A DNA stretch of 64,000 nt. Origin: Halobacillus mangrovi. GTDB lineage: Bacteria; Bacillota; Bacilli; Bacillales; Halobacillaceae. The translations under genes and the position numbers were made by a program. Below are positions 10,391 to 22,938 of the stretch, in pieces; position 1 is the stretch's first letter, and each line of letters begins with the position of its first letter. Location of the stretch: contig NZ_CP020772.1 of assembly GCF_002097535.1 (NCBI RefSeq), forward strand, positions 124,001 through 188,000, given 5' to 3'. The notes beneath the pieces are model-generated. The model saw nothing but the letters and a program-made list of their open reading frames with translations, searched no databases and had not been told where the DNA came from.

Positions 10391-11770
10391 TTAATCTTTT
10401 TTGATCGACTTCATTTTATTCGCATAGCCTTCTTTATTCGTCTGTCTTGAACGAGCAATGGACAGGGCTTCTGCAGGTACATCTTTATTGATTGTAGATC
10501 CAGCAGCTACATACGCCCCTTCACCTACTGTGACAGGAGCAATCAAATTTGAGTTACAGCCAATAAATGCATCATTTTCAATCGTTGTCAGGTGTTTATT
10601 CTGTCCATCATAATTCACTGTTATTGTACCACACCCGATATTTACACCGCTTCCGACTTCAGCATCGCCGATATAACTCAAATGTGAGGCTTTGCTTCCA
10701 TCACCAAATGAAGCTTTTTTAACTTCCACAAAATTTCCTACTTTTACATCGTCTCCGAGAGAGGATTGTGGTCGAATATGTGCGAAAGGTCCGATCTGTA
10801 CGCGTTCTCCAATTCGGCTGTTTGCCGCTACACTTTGTTTCACCACAGTCTCTTTTCCAATATGACAATCTGTAATCGTAGAGTGAGGGCCAACGACGGC
10901 GTCATGAAAAATCTGTGTATCTCCTTCAATGACACATCCAGGATAAATCACTACATCCTGTCCGATCTTTACATCAGGGCCGATATAAGTCTGGTCAGGG
11001 TCTACAATTGTTACACCGCTTCTCATATGTTGCTCATTGATTCGTTTTTTCATGAGTTTTTCAGCTTTAGATAAAGCAACGCGGTCATTAACCCCAAGGG
11101 ATTCAGAGAAATCAGGCGTTTGATAAGCACTGATGACTTCGTCTTGGTCCTTGAGAATTTCGATCACATCCGGAAGGTAATATTCTCCTTGAACATTGTC
11201 GTTGGATACGTTTTTCAACGCTTCAAAAAGCGCCGCGTTATCAAAGCAATACGTACCCGTGTTGATTTCCTGGATCGCCTGCTCTTCTTCAGAAGCATCC
11301 TTCTGTTCAACAATTCTTTCCACTTGGCCGTTACCTCCGCGAATCACACGTCCGTAGCCAGATGGATCCTCAGCATGAGCTGTCAGAATTGTAGCCTTTG
11401 CCTTCTGTTCGTCATGCTGATCCAGAAGCTTTTGCAACGTCTTACCTGTCAGTAGAGGAGTATCTCCACAAACGACAACAGTCGTTCCTTCTTTATCTGC
11501 CAAAATATCTTCTGCTTGTAAAACAGCATGTCCTGTGCCTAGCTGCTCTTTCTGAATGACATAATGGCTATCTTCACCCAATTGATCTTGGACTTTCTCA
11601 GCACCAAAACCAACAACCGTAATCAATTCTTGCAAATCAAGTGTATTTAACTGGTCTACAACATGCTGAACCATAGGCTTTCCGCATACCGGATGCAGAA
11701 CCTTATAAAGCTTTGACTTCATACGTGTACCTTGGCCAGCTGCTAAAACTACAGCATATCGGTTAGTCAT
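10391..11770 (-). CDS. glmU: bifunctional GlmU: N-acetylglucosamine-1-phosphate uridyltransferase / glucosamine-1-phosphate acetyltransferase
   Basis: The 459-residue enzyme makes UDP-GlcNAc for peptidoglycan and teichoic acids. Residues 1-230 are the nucleotidyltransferase, with [15 protein letters not shown] and CGDTPLLTG; residues 250-459 are a left-handed beta-helix acetyltransferase with hexapeptide repeats and the conserved [20 protein letters not shown] stretch. An RBS (GGAGG) precedes the ATG. Gene order spoVG-glmU-prs is conserved in Bacillus. Confidence 0.98.
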   Translation of the reverse strand: MTNRYAVVLAAGQGTRMKSKLYKVLHPVCGKPMVQHVVDQLNTLDLQELITVVGFGAEKVQDQLGEDSHYVIQKEQLGTGHAVLQAEDILADKEGTTVVVCGDTPLLTGKTLQKLLDQHDEQKAKATILTAHAEDPSGYGRVIRGGNGQVERIVEQKDASEEEQAIQEINTGTYCFDNAALFEALKNVSNDNVQGEYYLPDVIEILKDQDEVISAYQTPDFSESLGVNDRVALSKAEKLMKKRINEQHMRSGVTIVDPDQTYIGPDVKIGQDVVIYPGCVIEGDTQIFHDAVVGPHSTITDCHIGKETVVKQSVAANSRIGERVQIGPFAHIRPQSSLGDDVKVGNFVEVKKASFGDGSKASHLSYIGDAEVGSGVNIGCGTITVNYDGQNKHLTTIENDAFIGCNSNLIAPVTVGEGAYVAAGSTINKDVPAEALSIARSRQTNKEGYANKMKSIKKD

Positions 11771-11930
11771 AAACGTACCTCCATCCTAATTATCCACTAT
11801 GAATAATATCTTAAAACAGGCCTGATTTCAACAATTCCCCCTATAGGTCAACAGTCATGTGAAAGTATGCCAAACACAAATACATTTGGACTAAATGTAC
11901 TTATTGATAAGAATGGAAAAAAGCATCACA

Positions 11931-11967
11931 AAAAAGAGCCCAACCTCCCAATTGAGGTCAGACTCTC
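11931..11967 (-). terminator. terminator between spoVG and glmU
   Basis: Minus strand AGAGTCTGACCTC pairs fully with GAGGTTGGGCTCT if G-U pairs are allowed, then TTTTTT. It separates sporulation-driven spoVG from glmU, which then needs its own promoter. Confidence 0.85.
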
Positions 11968-11981
11968 TTCGTTCATAAGTA

Positions 11982-12281
11982 TTAGGAAGCTCCGGCTTCT
12001 TCAAATTCTGCCTCAGCTTCTTCTGCTTCGCCAGCACGGTGGTATTCCTCAAGAACTGCATCTTGAATTTTGCCCCGTGTACCGGAATTGATCGGGTGTG
12101 CAATGTCTCTAAACTCCCCATCTGGAGTACGTTTGCTTGGCATTGCAACGAACAACCCATTGTTGCCATCAATCACCCGTATGTCATGAACAACAAACTC
12201 CTGATCCAAGGTAATAGAAGCAATTGCTCGCATTCTTCCATCGGTATTAACGCGTCGCAGTCTTACGTCAGTTACTTCCAT
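11982..12281 (-). CDS. spoVG: septation and RNA-binding regulator SpoVG
   Basis: The 99-residue protein begins [20 protein letters not shown] and is nearly identical to B. subtilis SpoVG until the acidic C-terminal tail. SpoVG proteins bind nucleic acid and affect asymmetric septation, capsule and virulence genes in various Firmicutes. The ATG at 12281 is used (not the one two codons upstream) because family members start there and the GGTGG site is nine bases away. A clear sigma-H promoter lies upstream. Confidence 0.97.
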   Translation of the reverse strand: MEVTDVRLRRVNTDGRMRAIASITLDQEFVVHDIRVIDGNNGLFVAMPSKRTPDGEFRDIAHPINSGTRGKIQDAVLEEYHRAGEAEEAEAEFEEAGAS

Positions 12282-12323
12282 TATCATTCACCACCTTTTT
12301 CCCAAAAAGAACTTATGTACATG

Positions 12324-12351
12324 AATTCCACAAAACGGTAGAAATTCCTGC
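12324..12351 (-). promoter_or_regulatory. sigma-H promoter of spoVG
   Basis: Minus strand GCAGGAATT matches the sigma-H -35 consensus RNAGGAWWT in all positions, and GTGGAATTC fits the -10 RNNGAATWW except the last base. Sequence and layout closely resemble the classical B. subtilis spoVG promoter, including the A/T-rich stretch just upstream. Confidence 0.85.
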
Positions 12352-12489
12352 CTATTTTCAAAAAAATTTTTATAATCAAGATATTTTAATAATTCACATC
12401 GTCTCTTCTAGCTATTCTCTATAATTCCATATAATAACAGAATAGTGAGAGAGATGGTTTCGAGGTGTTTGATTCAAGTTTAGAGCGCA

Positions 12490-12630
12490 TGGGAAGGGTT
12501 CGCTTTCCTGCGGGGGAACTGGCGAGCTTCCTCGGGCTATTCGCCCTGTGGAATGAACATGCTAGATGCCCTGGAAAACGAAGTTTGAGGAGGCTCATCA
12601 CATGCCCACGGAAAGCGACCCGTTTTCCCA
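12490..12630. repeat. interspersed palindromic repeat, copy 1
   Basis: A 141-bp element without a gene. Its ends are inverted: TGGGAAGGGTTCGCTTTCC on the left pairs imperfectly with GGAAAGCGACCCGTTTTCCCA on the right, and internal motifs include CCTCGGGCTATTCGCCC and GAGGAGGCTCATCACATG. It shares blocks with the copies at 25268 and 25522. It occupies the purR-spoVG gap, where B. subtilis has ridA/yabJ. No transposase is linked. The rest of the gap (12420-12490 and 12630-12725) shows nothing I can name. Confidence 0.8.
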
Positions 12631-12725
12631 TCCACCATATATCATGTAAAAGCCCCGAAATTTCTGGTTGGAGGCTTATTTTCAAGAGTGCAACTTACTA
12701 ATCACATGAGGTAACGTTAAGGTAT

Positions 12726-12763
12726 AAAAAATGAAGGTCCTCCATTGCGGAGAGGACCTTCAT
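12726..12763 (-). terminator. terminator of purR
   Basis: Minus strand ATGAAGGTCCTC, a 9-base loop, GAGGACCTTCAT, then TTTTTTAT: a perfect 12-bp stem with a T run. Confidence 0.93.
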
Positions 12764-12775
12764 AGAACCGAACAC

Positions 12776-13594
12776 TTATATATAATTTAAAAGGTTGCCA
12801 GGGCGAACTTCGATCGTTTGACGACGGTCGTCGGCATTCATAATCTGCACAACAGAAATATAATCGTCTACCACTCGATCCTCTTCCTCATCTTCTGCTT
12901 CAGCAAGCACCCCGACCCCGACAACTTCGGCATTAAATTCTTTCAGCAAGTTACGCATTCCATTTATAGTTCCGCCAGCTTTCATAAAATCATCGATGAT
13001 ACAAACCTTAGATCCTTCTTTCAAAGATCTCTTTGTTAAAACCATCGTCTGGATCTTGCGTGTAGACCCTGAAACATAATTAATGCTAACCGTTGAACCT
13101 TCTGTCACTTTCGGGTCGCGGCGGGCAATGACGACTGGTACATTCAAGTAAGAAGCCACAGCATACGCTAGTGGAATTCCTTTTGTAGCAACGGTGATAA
13201 TAGCGTCGATTTCTTTATCTTTAAAGGCTGAAGCAAATAAGCGTCCTATATTTCTCGTCGTTTCTGGATCGCCAAGGATATCGCTCATAAATAAGTACCC
13301 TCCGGGAAGAAGACGTTCAGGATCTTCTAAACGTTCACAAAGCTGATTAACAAAAGTATCACTGTAAGACTTTGAAAAGGCGGGAATATATTTCACTCCT
13401 CCAGCTGCTCCGGAGACAGTTTCCAAATAACCGATCCCCTCATGCTGGAACATCTTGTTGATGATGCCGAGATCTTCGCTAATCGAGGATTTAGCTGCAT
13501 CATAATTCTCAGAGAAAAATGGGAGGGAAATCAATTCGCGCGGACGTTCTAAAATAAAATGAGTCATTGCAACCAACCGTTCACTTCTTTTCAT
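12776..13594 (-). CDS. purR: purine operon repressor PurR
   Basis: The 272-residue protein has an N-terminal winged helix (residues 1-74) and a phosphoribosyltransferase-like effector domain with the PRPP motif VCIIDDFMKAGGTING near 195, the B. subtilis PurR architecture. It represses purine genes and PRPP relieves repression. A GAGGTG site precedes the ATG. It follows ispE as usual, but the ridA/yabJ gene normally co-transcribed downstream is missing. It is about a dozen residues shorter at the C-terminus than B. subtilis PurR. Confidence 0.97.
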   Translation of the reverse strand: MKRSERLVAMTHFILERPRELISLPFFSENYDAAKSSISEDLGIINKMFQHEGIGYLETVSGAAGGVKYIPAFSKSYSDTFVNQLCERLEDPERLLPGGYLFMSDILGDPETTRNIGRLFASAFKDKEIDAIITVATKGIPLAYAVASYLNVPVVIARRDPKVTEGSTVSINYVSGSTRKIQTMVLTKRSLKEGSKVCIIDDFMKAGGTINGMRNLLKEFNAEVVGVGVLAEAEDEEEDRVVDDYISVVQIMNADDRRQTIEVRPGNLLNYI

Positions 13595-13655
13595 GTAGTA
13601 GACACCTCAAAATCCGAATATTATTTATTAATATACCAAATTTGTACGGATTTTA

Positions 13656-14522
13656 TCAAGTGTCCTCCCGATAACCGAGCATACGAACCATATACACTTC
13701 ATGGCAAAACCCTTTTAAACTGTTATAAATCCGCTGCGCACGGGCATCTTGATCCACAAGTGAAAATACCGTCGGGCCGCTGCCACTCATCAATACAGCG
13801 TCTGCTCCTGCATGGTGCATTAGATCCTTGATCTGACCTACTTCCTCATGTAGCTTGAGCGTTACTCCTTCTAATGTGTTTCCAACGTGATCACAGATGC
13901 CGTCAAAATCAAAACGTTGAATAGCAGCAATCATACCTTGTGTATCAGGATGTAAAGCTCCTTCCAAATTAAGATTTTGATAGACCGTCTGAGTGGAAAC
14001 TCCAACGGGAGGCTTGGCTAAGACTACCCAGCATGGGGGAGGGGCGGGCAATGCCTTTATTTTTTCCCCACGTCCTGTCGCATGTCCCGTACCTCCATAG
14101 ACACAAAAGGACACATCTGACCCAATTTCAGCCCCTAGTTCAGCCAATTGATCCGTACTCAAGTTCAACCCCCAAAGTCTATTCACACCTCTTAGCACGG
14201 CTGCCGCATCACTGCTTCCTCCAGCAAGGCCGGCAGCAACAGGGATGTTTTTTTCTATAAAGATCCTTACACCTTCTTCAACTTCATAACGGTCTTTTAT
14301 CAGTTTGGCAGCTCGATATGCCAAATTCCTCTCATCATTCGGAACAAACCGACTTTCCGATTCAACACGGATACTACCGTCTTCAAGAAGATTGAGCTCG
14401 ATTCGGTCCGCTAAATCGACGGTAGTCATAACCATTTCCACTTCATGAAAACCGTCCTCACGTTTATATAAGACATCCAAAGATAAATTTATCTTAGCAG
14501 GAGCTTTTTCAAATAATTGCAT
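13656..14522 (-). CDS. ispE: 4-diphosphocytidyl-2-C-methyl-D-erythritol kinase
   Basis: The 288-residue GHMP-family kinase phosphorylates CDP-methylerythritol in the non-mevalonate isoprenoid pathway. The N-terminal [12 protein letters not shown] and the ATP loop [14 protein letters not shown] near residue 95 are diagnostic, and MSGSGPTVF is near 253. The ATG at 14522 is chosen because family members start with this [10 protein letters not shown] segment and a GAGGTGC site precedes it; the open frame runs 32 codons further upstream without family similarity. Confidence 0.97.
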   Translation of the reverse strand: MQLFEKAPAKINLSLDVLYKREDGFHEVEMVMTTVDLADRIELNLLEDGSIRVESESRFVPNDERNLAYRAAKLIKDRYEVEEGVRIFIEKNIPVAAGLAGGSSDAAAVLRGVNRLWGLNLSTDQLAELGAEIGSDVSFCVYGGTGHATGRGEKIKALPAPPPCWVVLAKPPVGVSTQTVYQNLNLEGALHPDTQGMIAAIQRFDFDGICDHVGNTLEGVTLKLHEEVGQIKDLMHHAGADAVLMSGSGPTVFSLVDQDARAQRIYNSLKGFCHEVYMVRMLGYREDT

Positions 14523-14619
14523 ACGTAAGCACCTCAACTTCATGTTTATCTTCATGCATTGTACCATATTTTCGCATGATGAGGCGCGGGGATTAACGTC
14601 ACGAGCGAAACACATCAAA

Positions 14620-14658
14620 AAGGCCCCAGATGCTTGAGCACACCTGAAGGCCTTTTTA
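14620..14658 (-). terminator. terminator of sspF
   Basis: AAAAAGGCC and GGCCTTTTT arms enclose a partly paired middle region. A/T tracts on both sides would let it work in either direction; it directly follows the sspF stop. Confidence 0.85.
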
Positions 14659-14838
14659 TTATAGCTGGTCTTTCATCATTTCTTCTTCTGCCATTTGAAT
14701 TGCCCGTTTAACCATATTACCGGCATCACGTGTTGTAATGCCGCCCCATCCATCTTGCTGTACCTTGTCGTAAAAACCAAGTTCTTTCGCGATCTCTTCT
14801 TTCAACGAATCGGACATTATTCCTCTTCTGCGTCCCAT
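14659..14838 (-). CDS. sspF: alpha/beta-type small acid-soluble spore protein SspF
   Basis: A 59-residue protein starting [20 protein letters not shown], with the conserved GFYDKV and [18 protein letters not shown] blocks, matches the SspF branch of alpha/beta SASPs. These coat and protect forespore DNA. AAAGGAG precedes the ATG and a sigma-G promoter lies upstream. Position between veg and ispE is the same as in B. subtilis. Confidence 0.95.
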   Translation of the reverse strand: MGRRRGIMSDSLKEEIAKELGFYDKVQQDGWGGITTRDAGNMVKRAIQMAEEEMMKDQL

Positions 14839-14879
14839 CGTCTTCAGCTCCTTTCGCCTTCAACTTGATACGACAATAT

Positions 14880-14908
14880 TAGTATGCTTCTTTTCCCTGT
14901 TATCATCA
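14880..14908 (-). promoter_or_regulatory. sigma-G promoter of sspF
   Basis: CATACTA (14880-14886, minus) is a perfect sigma-G -10. TGATG 17 bases upstream (14904-14908) matches four of five bases of the -35 GNATR. SASP genes are classic sigma-G targets. Confidence 0.65.
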
Positions 14909-14965
14909 CAGCAGATGTATGTAAGGATGGTAAGCTTTTCTAGTGTATGTTCTCTAAAAATGCGC

Positions 14966-15000
14966 AAAATAAAAAGCAGTAAACTTAGTGTTCACTGCTC
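14966..15000 (-). terminator. terminator of veg
   Basis: Minus strand AGCAGTGAAC, loop ACTAA, GTTTACTGCT, then TTTTATTTT. The left arm overlaps the last codons and stop of veg. Confidence 0.85.
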
Positions 15001-15252
15001 AAGAGCCATTGTCTGCAAATCATCGAAGTTCAGTTCTACTGTTTCTGTAAGAACATCGGCATAGCTATACGAAACACGTTCAAAAGCATTTTCTTCTTGG
15101 TCTAGTTCTACAATAAAAACGGCAGGATAGGTTTCTGCAAGAATTCCTGAGCGTTCAATCGTTTTACGACGACCGCCGTTCGCTTTTAATGTTAGTCGTT
15201 TACCAATTTGCCCTTCCAGGGATTGCTTAATTTCCACTAACGTTTTAGCCAC
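14992..15252 (-). CDS. veg: Veg protein, biofilm-linked regulator
   Basis: The 86-residue protein contains [20 protein letters not shown], almost identical to B. subtilis Veg, which is highly expressed and reported to stimulate biofilm matrix genes by acting against SinR. The GTG at 15252 is used because AGGTGGAG precedes it and the family begins with AKTL; five upstream codons in frame lack support. Two good vegetative promoters in tandem lie upstream, which agrees with the famously strong veg promoter. Confidence 0.95.
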   Translation of the reverse strand: MAKTLVEIKQSLEGQIGKRLTLKANGGRRKTIERSGILAETYPAVFIVELDQEENAFERVSYSYADVLTETVELNFDDLQTMALEQ

Positions 15253-15275
15253 TACACTCCACCTCACTGTTTTTT

Positions 15276-15304
15276 ATCTTACCATAGAACTGGGACAAAG
15301 TCAA
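15276..15304 (-). promoter_or_regulatory. veg proximal sigma-A promoter
   Basis: Minus strand TTGACT (15299-15304), 17 bases, TAAGAT (15276-15281). Confidence 0.75.
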
Positions 15305-15315
15305 ATAAACATCAC

Positions 15316-15345
15316 ATTATACCAATAGCTATAAAAACATGTCAA
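15316..15345 (-). promoter_or_regulatory. veg distal sigma-A promoter
   Basis: Minus strand TTGACA (15340-15345), 18 bases, TATAAT (15316-15321): both hexamers are perfect. Confidence 0.85.
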
Positions 15346-15520
15346 TCATAATATTTTCAAATAGCTTCTCGGATAGGTTATCCATTAAAAGGAAAACTAT
15401 GCAACAAATAAGAAAAACTTGTAAAATAAGAGTTTTTTAGCGGCTTTGCTGTGTCCATAAAAAAGATCCACATAAGGTAAGGGTATGAAGAATTTTTTTG
15501 AAATATGAGTGAAATCGATG

Positions 15521-15558
15521 GAAAAAACCGCTGCTGCACATTCTTACAGCAACGGTTA
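15521..15558 (-). terminator. terminator of yabG
   Basis: Minus strand AACCGTTGCTG, 9-base loop, CAGCAGCGGTT, TTTTTT. The upstream arm includes part of the yabG stop codon. Confidence 0.88.
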
Positions 15559-16458
15559 TTGATTTTCTCCTGTCTCCTCTGTTCCCTCTATTTCTTCTGC
15601 TTCTTCTGAATATGGAATTCCTATTCTTAAAAGTCCTTTTGTTTCTACTCCGCCGAGACCTTTTTCGCCACTAATTGTATTTCGGATAACTTCCCAAATG
15701 TTGATATGATCCATAAATGAAGTATAGGCTATCCGAGCGGCTACATATACCGGATCGATAGCATGAATATTCACACGCGCAGGTGAACTGGCAAAGTTTG
15801 CCCCCGCTTTAATAATCGATTCAAAATGAGACTGACAGGCGCCCGCAAAAATAACGAGCTGATCAAAATTAGGATATTTACGCCTAATATTTCTGACCGC
15901 TTCTACAAAATAACGAGAATGACGATAGGCTTCCAGTTCCCTGGTCGTTCCTTTAGCTTTCGAGTAGGAATCATGACCTGTTAAAACGACAATTTGCGGG
16001 TGGACCTTTTCAACCAAATCCATGATTCGGTGTGGCATTTCTTTCTCATGAAGATATTGCCCATGAACCTGCAAGCCTAATTGTTCATACAACGCAATAC
16101 ATTTTTTCAAAAACAGAGGATCTCCATCAAGATGAAGAATACGGGGAGGGATCTGAAAATACTTGGCTTCTGTTCCCGTCTGATATCCATTACCTGCTTC
16201 AGCGTCTCTTTTCTCTTTTAATAACCGGTAATCTTGGCGGAAAAGACGATAGGAGTAAGCTTCCTGTTCATCTACTTGCTGTTTACGTCTATGGTACTCT
16301 GAGCCTGAAACCTTCTCCAAATCTTCATATGGAGCATCGGCTTCAAGGCGGATATGCTCTCCCATGAGCTTAACTATTGGACGATCGGCTGATTTCACTC
16401 GAAAAATAATATCATGTTGATAGGACTTTCTTGTAACAAGATCTCCATTAACTATCAT
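15556..16458 (-). CDS. yabG: sporulation-specific coat protease YabG
   Basis: The 300-residue protein matches peptidase family U57. It has the YabG hallmarks GDLVTRKSYQHDIIFRV at the N-terminus, VVLTGHDSYSKAKG near 158 and FAGACQSHFES near 200; the latter contain conserved His and Cys suited to catalysis. YabG trims spore coat proteins in the mother cell late in sporulation. The ATG has a GGGGAG site, and a sigma-K promoter is present upstream, matching the expected timing. Confidence 0.95.
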   Translation of the reverse strand: MIVNGDLVTRKSYQHDIIFRVKSADRPIVKLMGEHIRLEADAPYEDLEKVSGSEYHRRKQQVDEQEAYSYRLFRQDYRLLKEKRDAEAGNGYQTGTEAKYFQIPPRILHLDGDPLFLKKCIALYEQLGLQVHGQYLHEKEMPHRIMDLVEKVHPQIVVLTGHDSYSKAKGTTRELEAYRHSRYFVEAVRNIRRKYPNFDQLVIFAGACQSHFESIIKAGANFASSPARVNIHAIDPVYVAARIAYTSFMDHINIWEVIRNTISGEKGLGGVETKGLLRIGIPYSEEAEEIEGTEETGENQ

Positions 16459-16488
16459 GAACTCCCCACCTCACACCAAACGTTACTG

Positions 16489-16517
16489 TAGTCTATGTGA
16501 GAATGGGCAAGATGTGT
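16489..16517 (-). promoter_or_regulatory. sigma-K promoter of yabG
   Basis: Minus strand ACAC (16514-16517), 16 bases, CATAGACTA (16489-16497), matching the sigma-K -35 mACm and -10 CATANNNTA. It lies 31 bases from the yabG ATG. Confidence 0.75.
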
Positions 16518-16523
16518 CCCGGT

Positions 16524-17949
<1,426 letters not shown>

Positions 17950-18010
17950 CTTATTTCCTCCTGCTTATGTCGGCCGTTATCTTTCCATAGCATACCACGT
18001 GTGCACAAGC

Positions 18011-18042
18011 GAAAAAAGCAGAGGAGCCATTCCTCTGCTTTA
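18011..18042 (-). terminator. terminator of yabE
   Basis: Minus strand AAGCAGAGGA, loop ATGGC, TCCTCTGCTT, TTTT. It ends just after the yabE stop. Confidence 0.9.
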
Positions 18043-18046
18043 TCCA

Positions 18047-19315
18047 TCAGTCTAAAATTTTCACTTTGACGTTTCGACTCCCAAAACTTAAAGCTTCACT
18101 TTTAGAAGACATAAACAAGTCAATACGGTTTCCGTCAATGGCACCGCCTGTATCCCCAGCGACTGCATATCCATACCCTTCAACCCACACTCGACTTCCG
18201 AGCGGTATGACACTTGGGTCGACAGCGATAACTTTTTTATCTGGATTCTCCTTAAGGTTAATCCCCGTTGCTGTTATCCCTGAACACCCTGAACAATTTG
18301 CTGTATAAGCTGTTGCATGCATATATAGGGTTTTGGATTCGCTCTCCTCACCACGTGAAACGACAGTTGTTGCTTCATTGGAAGATTCAGAGCTGGAAGA
18401 GGAGCTTGCCTCCTGAGAGCTTGAATCATTTGATGCTGCCGTATAAGTTTTTTCTACTTTTGTGCCCACAGCTACAATTTTCTTTTTGCTCTCTTTCTCC
18501 ACGGATTCTTTTAACAGTTCACGATCTGTTTCTTCCCCGTTTTTAAGAGTAACTTCATACTTCTTGGTCACTAACCCTTTTTCTCCATCAGAAACGACTT
18601 CCCTTTCCCCTTTAGGCAAAGAGTCATCTTTACGAGTTTCTACTGAATAATCCACTTCTTCCTCAATAACATCTGTCACTTTTTCGACTCTGGTTATTGT
18701 AACGTTCGTGTCCTCTGTTAATGAGTCACTTTTGGCTGGTTTCAATTCATCCAGCTCATTCAATGTGACTTCCTGATTTTTTAGAAAATCTCCTACAGTT
18801 GAAGCTGTTGTCCATACTTTCTCTTCTTCTCCAGCATCATCTAGTACGACTTGTACCGCTTTATCAATTTGCAGTTCCATTCCTGCTTCAATCGTAGTAT
18901 CTGATTGATGCGACACCTCATCTTGTTCTTTAAGACTAATCTCTTCTTCTTCGATAAATTCACCGACTGTGTCTGCAGTGGTGTGGTATTTCTTTTCCTG
19001 ATCATCTATGGTTACACTTATAGATTTAGAAGGTATGTAATTTACATCCATTCCATCTTTAACTTCTGAGGATAACTTATGCGAAAGTTCATCATGTGGC
19101 TGTACGGTGACATTAACCTCTGACAGTAAATCGCTAATAGTATTAGAATGAGTGCGGATAATTTCTGATTCACCATCAATAGTCACTTGTACCGAAGCTT
19201 TAGTAGCTTCATATGTTACCTTTGTCAAAAAGGCCATGCATAGGATTGCAATTGTAAATGCAAAAATCAATTTTCGTTTTGAAATCGATTTGAAACTATT
19301 CTTAATTCCCACCAC
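18047..19315 (-). CDS. yabE: YabE-type cell-wall protein with DUF348, G5 and 3D domains
   Basis: A 422-residue exported protein. A membrane or signal segment spans about 14-34 (KLIFAFTIAILCMAFLTKVT). Three DUF348 (ubiquitin-like) repeats follow to about 200, then a G5 domain near 205-285, a Ser-rich linker near 295-325, and a C-terminal 3D domain with the DTGGAIDGNRIDLF signature of resuscitation-promoting or MltA-like peptidoglycan hydrolases. Relatives are thought to act as autolysins in cell-wall turnover. The GTG start has AAAGGAGG five bases upstream. It lies between tatD and rnmV as in B. subtilis. Confidence 0.93.
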   Translation of the reverse strand: MVGIKNSFKSISKRKLIFAFTIAILCMAFLTKVTYEATKASVQVTIDGESEIIRTHSNTISDLLSEVNVTVQPHDELSHKLSSEVKDGMDVNYIPSKSISVTIDDQEKKYHTTADTVGEFIEEEEISLKEQDEVSHQSDTTIEAGMELQIDKAVQVVLDDAGEEEKVWTTASTVGDFLKNQEVTLNELDELKPAKSDSLTEDTNVTITRVEKVTDVIEEEVDYSVETRKDDSLPKGEREVVSDGEKGLVTKKYEVTLKNGEETDRELLKESVEKESKKKIVAVGTKVEKTYTAASNDSSSQEASSSSSSESSNEATTVVSRGEESESKTLYMHATAYTANCSGCSGITATGINLKENPDKKVIAVDPSVIPLGSRVWVEGYGYAVAGDTGGAIDGNRIDLFMSSKSEALSFGSRNVKVKILD

Positions 19316-19386
19316 TTTTGCCTCCTTTCTAAAATCAGCGTAATCTTGCAGTTATGCAATTGTAAAAATTAAGCAGGCTTCCTTAA

Positions 19387-19424
19387 ATAAAAAAGGAGCC
19401 AGCTTCAAATTCGCTGACTCCTCC
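19387..19424 (-). terminator. terminator of tatD
   Basis: Minus strand GGAGTCAGC, 9-base loop, GCTGGCTCC (one G-U pair), then TTTTTT. It lies between tatD and yabE. An additional inverted repeat (ATGTTACAA and TTGTAACAT, 19460-19506) sits between the tatD stop and this terminator; its function is unclear. Confidence 0.88.
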
Positions 19425-19522
19425 ATTATGCATTTTTACCTATGAGATTAACATAACAAACATGTTACAATTCCCATACAATTTTAATGTGGTTTTGTAA
19501 CATTAGATCAAAAGTCCTCCAC

Positions 19523-20293
19523 CTAGGCTTTAATCCTGAAGAATTTCATCGCATTTGCTGTTGTAATTTCACTCACTTCTTCAAAAGTAAGCTCCTTTAA
19601 TTCAGCAACTTGCTCAGCAACTAGTTTAACGTAAGCAGGTTCATTTCGCTTCCCGCGGTTAGGATGCGGTGCAAGAAATGGACAGTCTGTCTCGACAAGC
19701 AAATGTTTCATATCTACGGCTTTGGCTACTTCTTTAGGGAGCTTTGCATTTTTGAATGTTACAGGGCCGCCTAAAGAAATCATAAAGTTCATATCTATGC
19801 ATTCCTGCGCCGTTTCGACCGGACCGCTGTAACAATGCATGATTCCGCCAACTTCCTCTGCATTCTCTTCTTTTAGAATTTCAACGATGTCATCTGTTGC
19901 TTCTCGATTGTGAATAATAATCGGCATTTTCACTTTTTTAGCAAGACGAATTTGCTTGCGGAAAACATCTTTTTGAACATCGGCTGGAGATTTATCCCAA
20001 TGATAATCCAACCCCATTTCACCAATGGCGACCACTTTCGGGTGAGAGGAAAGTTCTTCGATCCAATCTAAGTCCTTTTGGGTCATATCTATGGCATCAA
20101 CCGGATGCCATCCGACCGCTGCATAAATGTGATCATGGTTTTCAGCGATCTCCATTGCTTTCGGGATCGTTTTTCGATCGAAGCCCACAACTGTCATGTA
20201 ATGAACTCCCGCTTCTTTTGCTCGCTGGATCGTTTCTTCCAAATCATCTTCGAACTGATCTGCGTTTAAATGGACGTGTGTATCGAAAAGCAT
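19523..20293 (-). CDS. tatD: TatD-family metal-dependent deoxyribonuclease (YabD)
   Basis: The 256-residue TIM-barrel hydrolase shows every family metal ligand: HVHLN at the start, EMGLDYHWD near 92, IIHNREA near 126, MHCYSG near 151 and ETDCPFLAPHPNRGKRNEP near 200. TatD proteins are 3'-5' DNases that process damaged DNA. It lies downstream of metG, as in B. subtilis. Confidence 0.95.
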   Translation of the reverse strand: MLFDTHVHLNADQFEDDLEETIQRAKEAGVHYMTVVGFDRKTIPKAMEIAENHDHIYAAVGWHPVDAIDMTQKDLDWIEELSSHPKVVAIGEMGLDYHWDKSPADVQKDVFRKQIRLAKKVKMPIIIHNREATDDIVEILKEENAEEVGGIMHCYSGPVETAQECIDMNFMISLGGPVTFKNAKLPKEVAKAVDMKHLLVETDCPFLAPHPNRGKRNEPAYVKLVAEQVAELKELTFEEVSEITTANAMKFFRIKA

Positions 20294-20512
20294 CGAAATA
20301 CCACCTTTCTTGTTATAGAGATTCTGTTAAATGTCCCATATTAGTCTGGAAATTTCCCATCACTCATCCTACTTGACTGGAAAAACGAAACCGACTTAAA
20401 AGGATTTTTTCAATCCAGTTTGATGTGGAAAATACTTTTAGCTTCATGACAGTAAGTCGTTTCACTCCTGGACCCGGTCGTGAAGTAACTGAGAGAAGTA
20501 TTACAAAACCTA
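20294..20512. other. intergenic region between metG terminator and tatD
   Basis: About 220 bases with no gene. The only structure I see is an inverted repeat, CTTCATGAC at 20442-20450 and GTCGTGAAG at 20477-20485, which could fold as a 9-bp stem with one G-U pair and a 26-base loop. No confident promoter for tatD was found. Confidence 0.4.
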
Positions 20513-20547
20513 TAAAAAGGGGAAAGCACATCTGCTTCCCCTTTTTA
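20513..20547 (-). terminator. terminator of metG
   Basis: Minus strand AAAAGGGGAAGC, loop AGAT, GTGCTTTCCCCTTTT. It ends in a T run and directly follows the metG stop. Confidence 0.92.
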
Positions 20548-20551
20548 TATT

Positions 20552-22573
<2,022 letters not shown>

Positions 22574-22617
22574 TCATTCTATCGATTTATTTTCTGTATT
22601 TCCATTCCTAACATTAA

Positions 22618-22647
22618 AATATACCGAATTTTACGTAAAACTGTCAA
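22618..22647 (-). promoter_or_regulatory. metG sigma-A promoter
   Basis: Minus strand TTGACA (22642-22647), 18 bases, TATATT (22618-22623). Confidence 0.75.
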
Positions 22648-22849
22648 AAACAACGAATATTTACATTTAACATATGTAAATACTCTGGTAAAATTATATG
22701 TAAATCTATAGATGGATTTTTCAACCATTTATGGAATACACACTATAGTGAACCATTCCAGAAAAAGGCCTGGAATTATTGTCATCTTCCCTTCACTTTT
22801 ATACCCAGACCGGTATAAAGTGCTGGAAATAAAAATACAATTTAAAGAA

Positions 22850-22878
22850 TTGACACGTCTGGGAATGGTTGGTACTAT
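22850..22878 (+). promoter_or_regulatory. abrB sigma-A promoter
   Basis: TTGACA (22850-22855), 17 bases, TACTAT (22873-22878), 60 bases upstream of the abrB start. Confidence 0.85.
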
Positions 22879-22880
22879 TA

Positions 22881-22909
22881 TGTCGAGACATATGTCGAAC
22901 GATGACGAA
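22881..22909 (+). promoter_or_regulatory. tandem Spo0A boxes in the abrB promoter
   Basis: TGTCGAA (22893-22899) and TGACGAA (22903-22909) both match the 0A box TGNCGAA, and TGTCGAG (22881-22887) is one base off. All lie just downstream of the -10, where phosphorylated Spo0A represses abrB in B. subtilis. Confidence 0.85.
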
Positions 22910-22938
22910 AATACTTTTGATTGAGGGGAGACAGAAAA

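Noticed and set aside
12465..12701. Open frame of 78 codons across repeat copy 1, and an 88-codon frame on the other strand
   Set aside because: Both lie over the palindromic repeat; such frames are a by-product of the GC-rich element.
18345..18362. Second parS-like word, CCACGTGAAACG, in yabE
   Set aside because: Only one half-site matches; the left half differs in four of five bases, and it is inside coding sequence.
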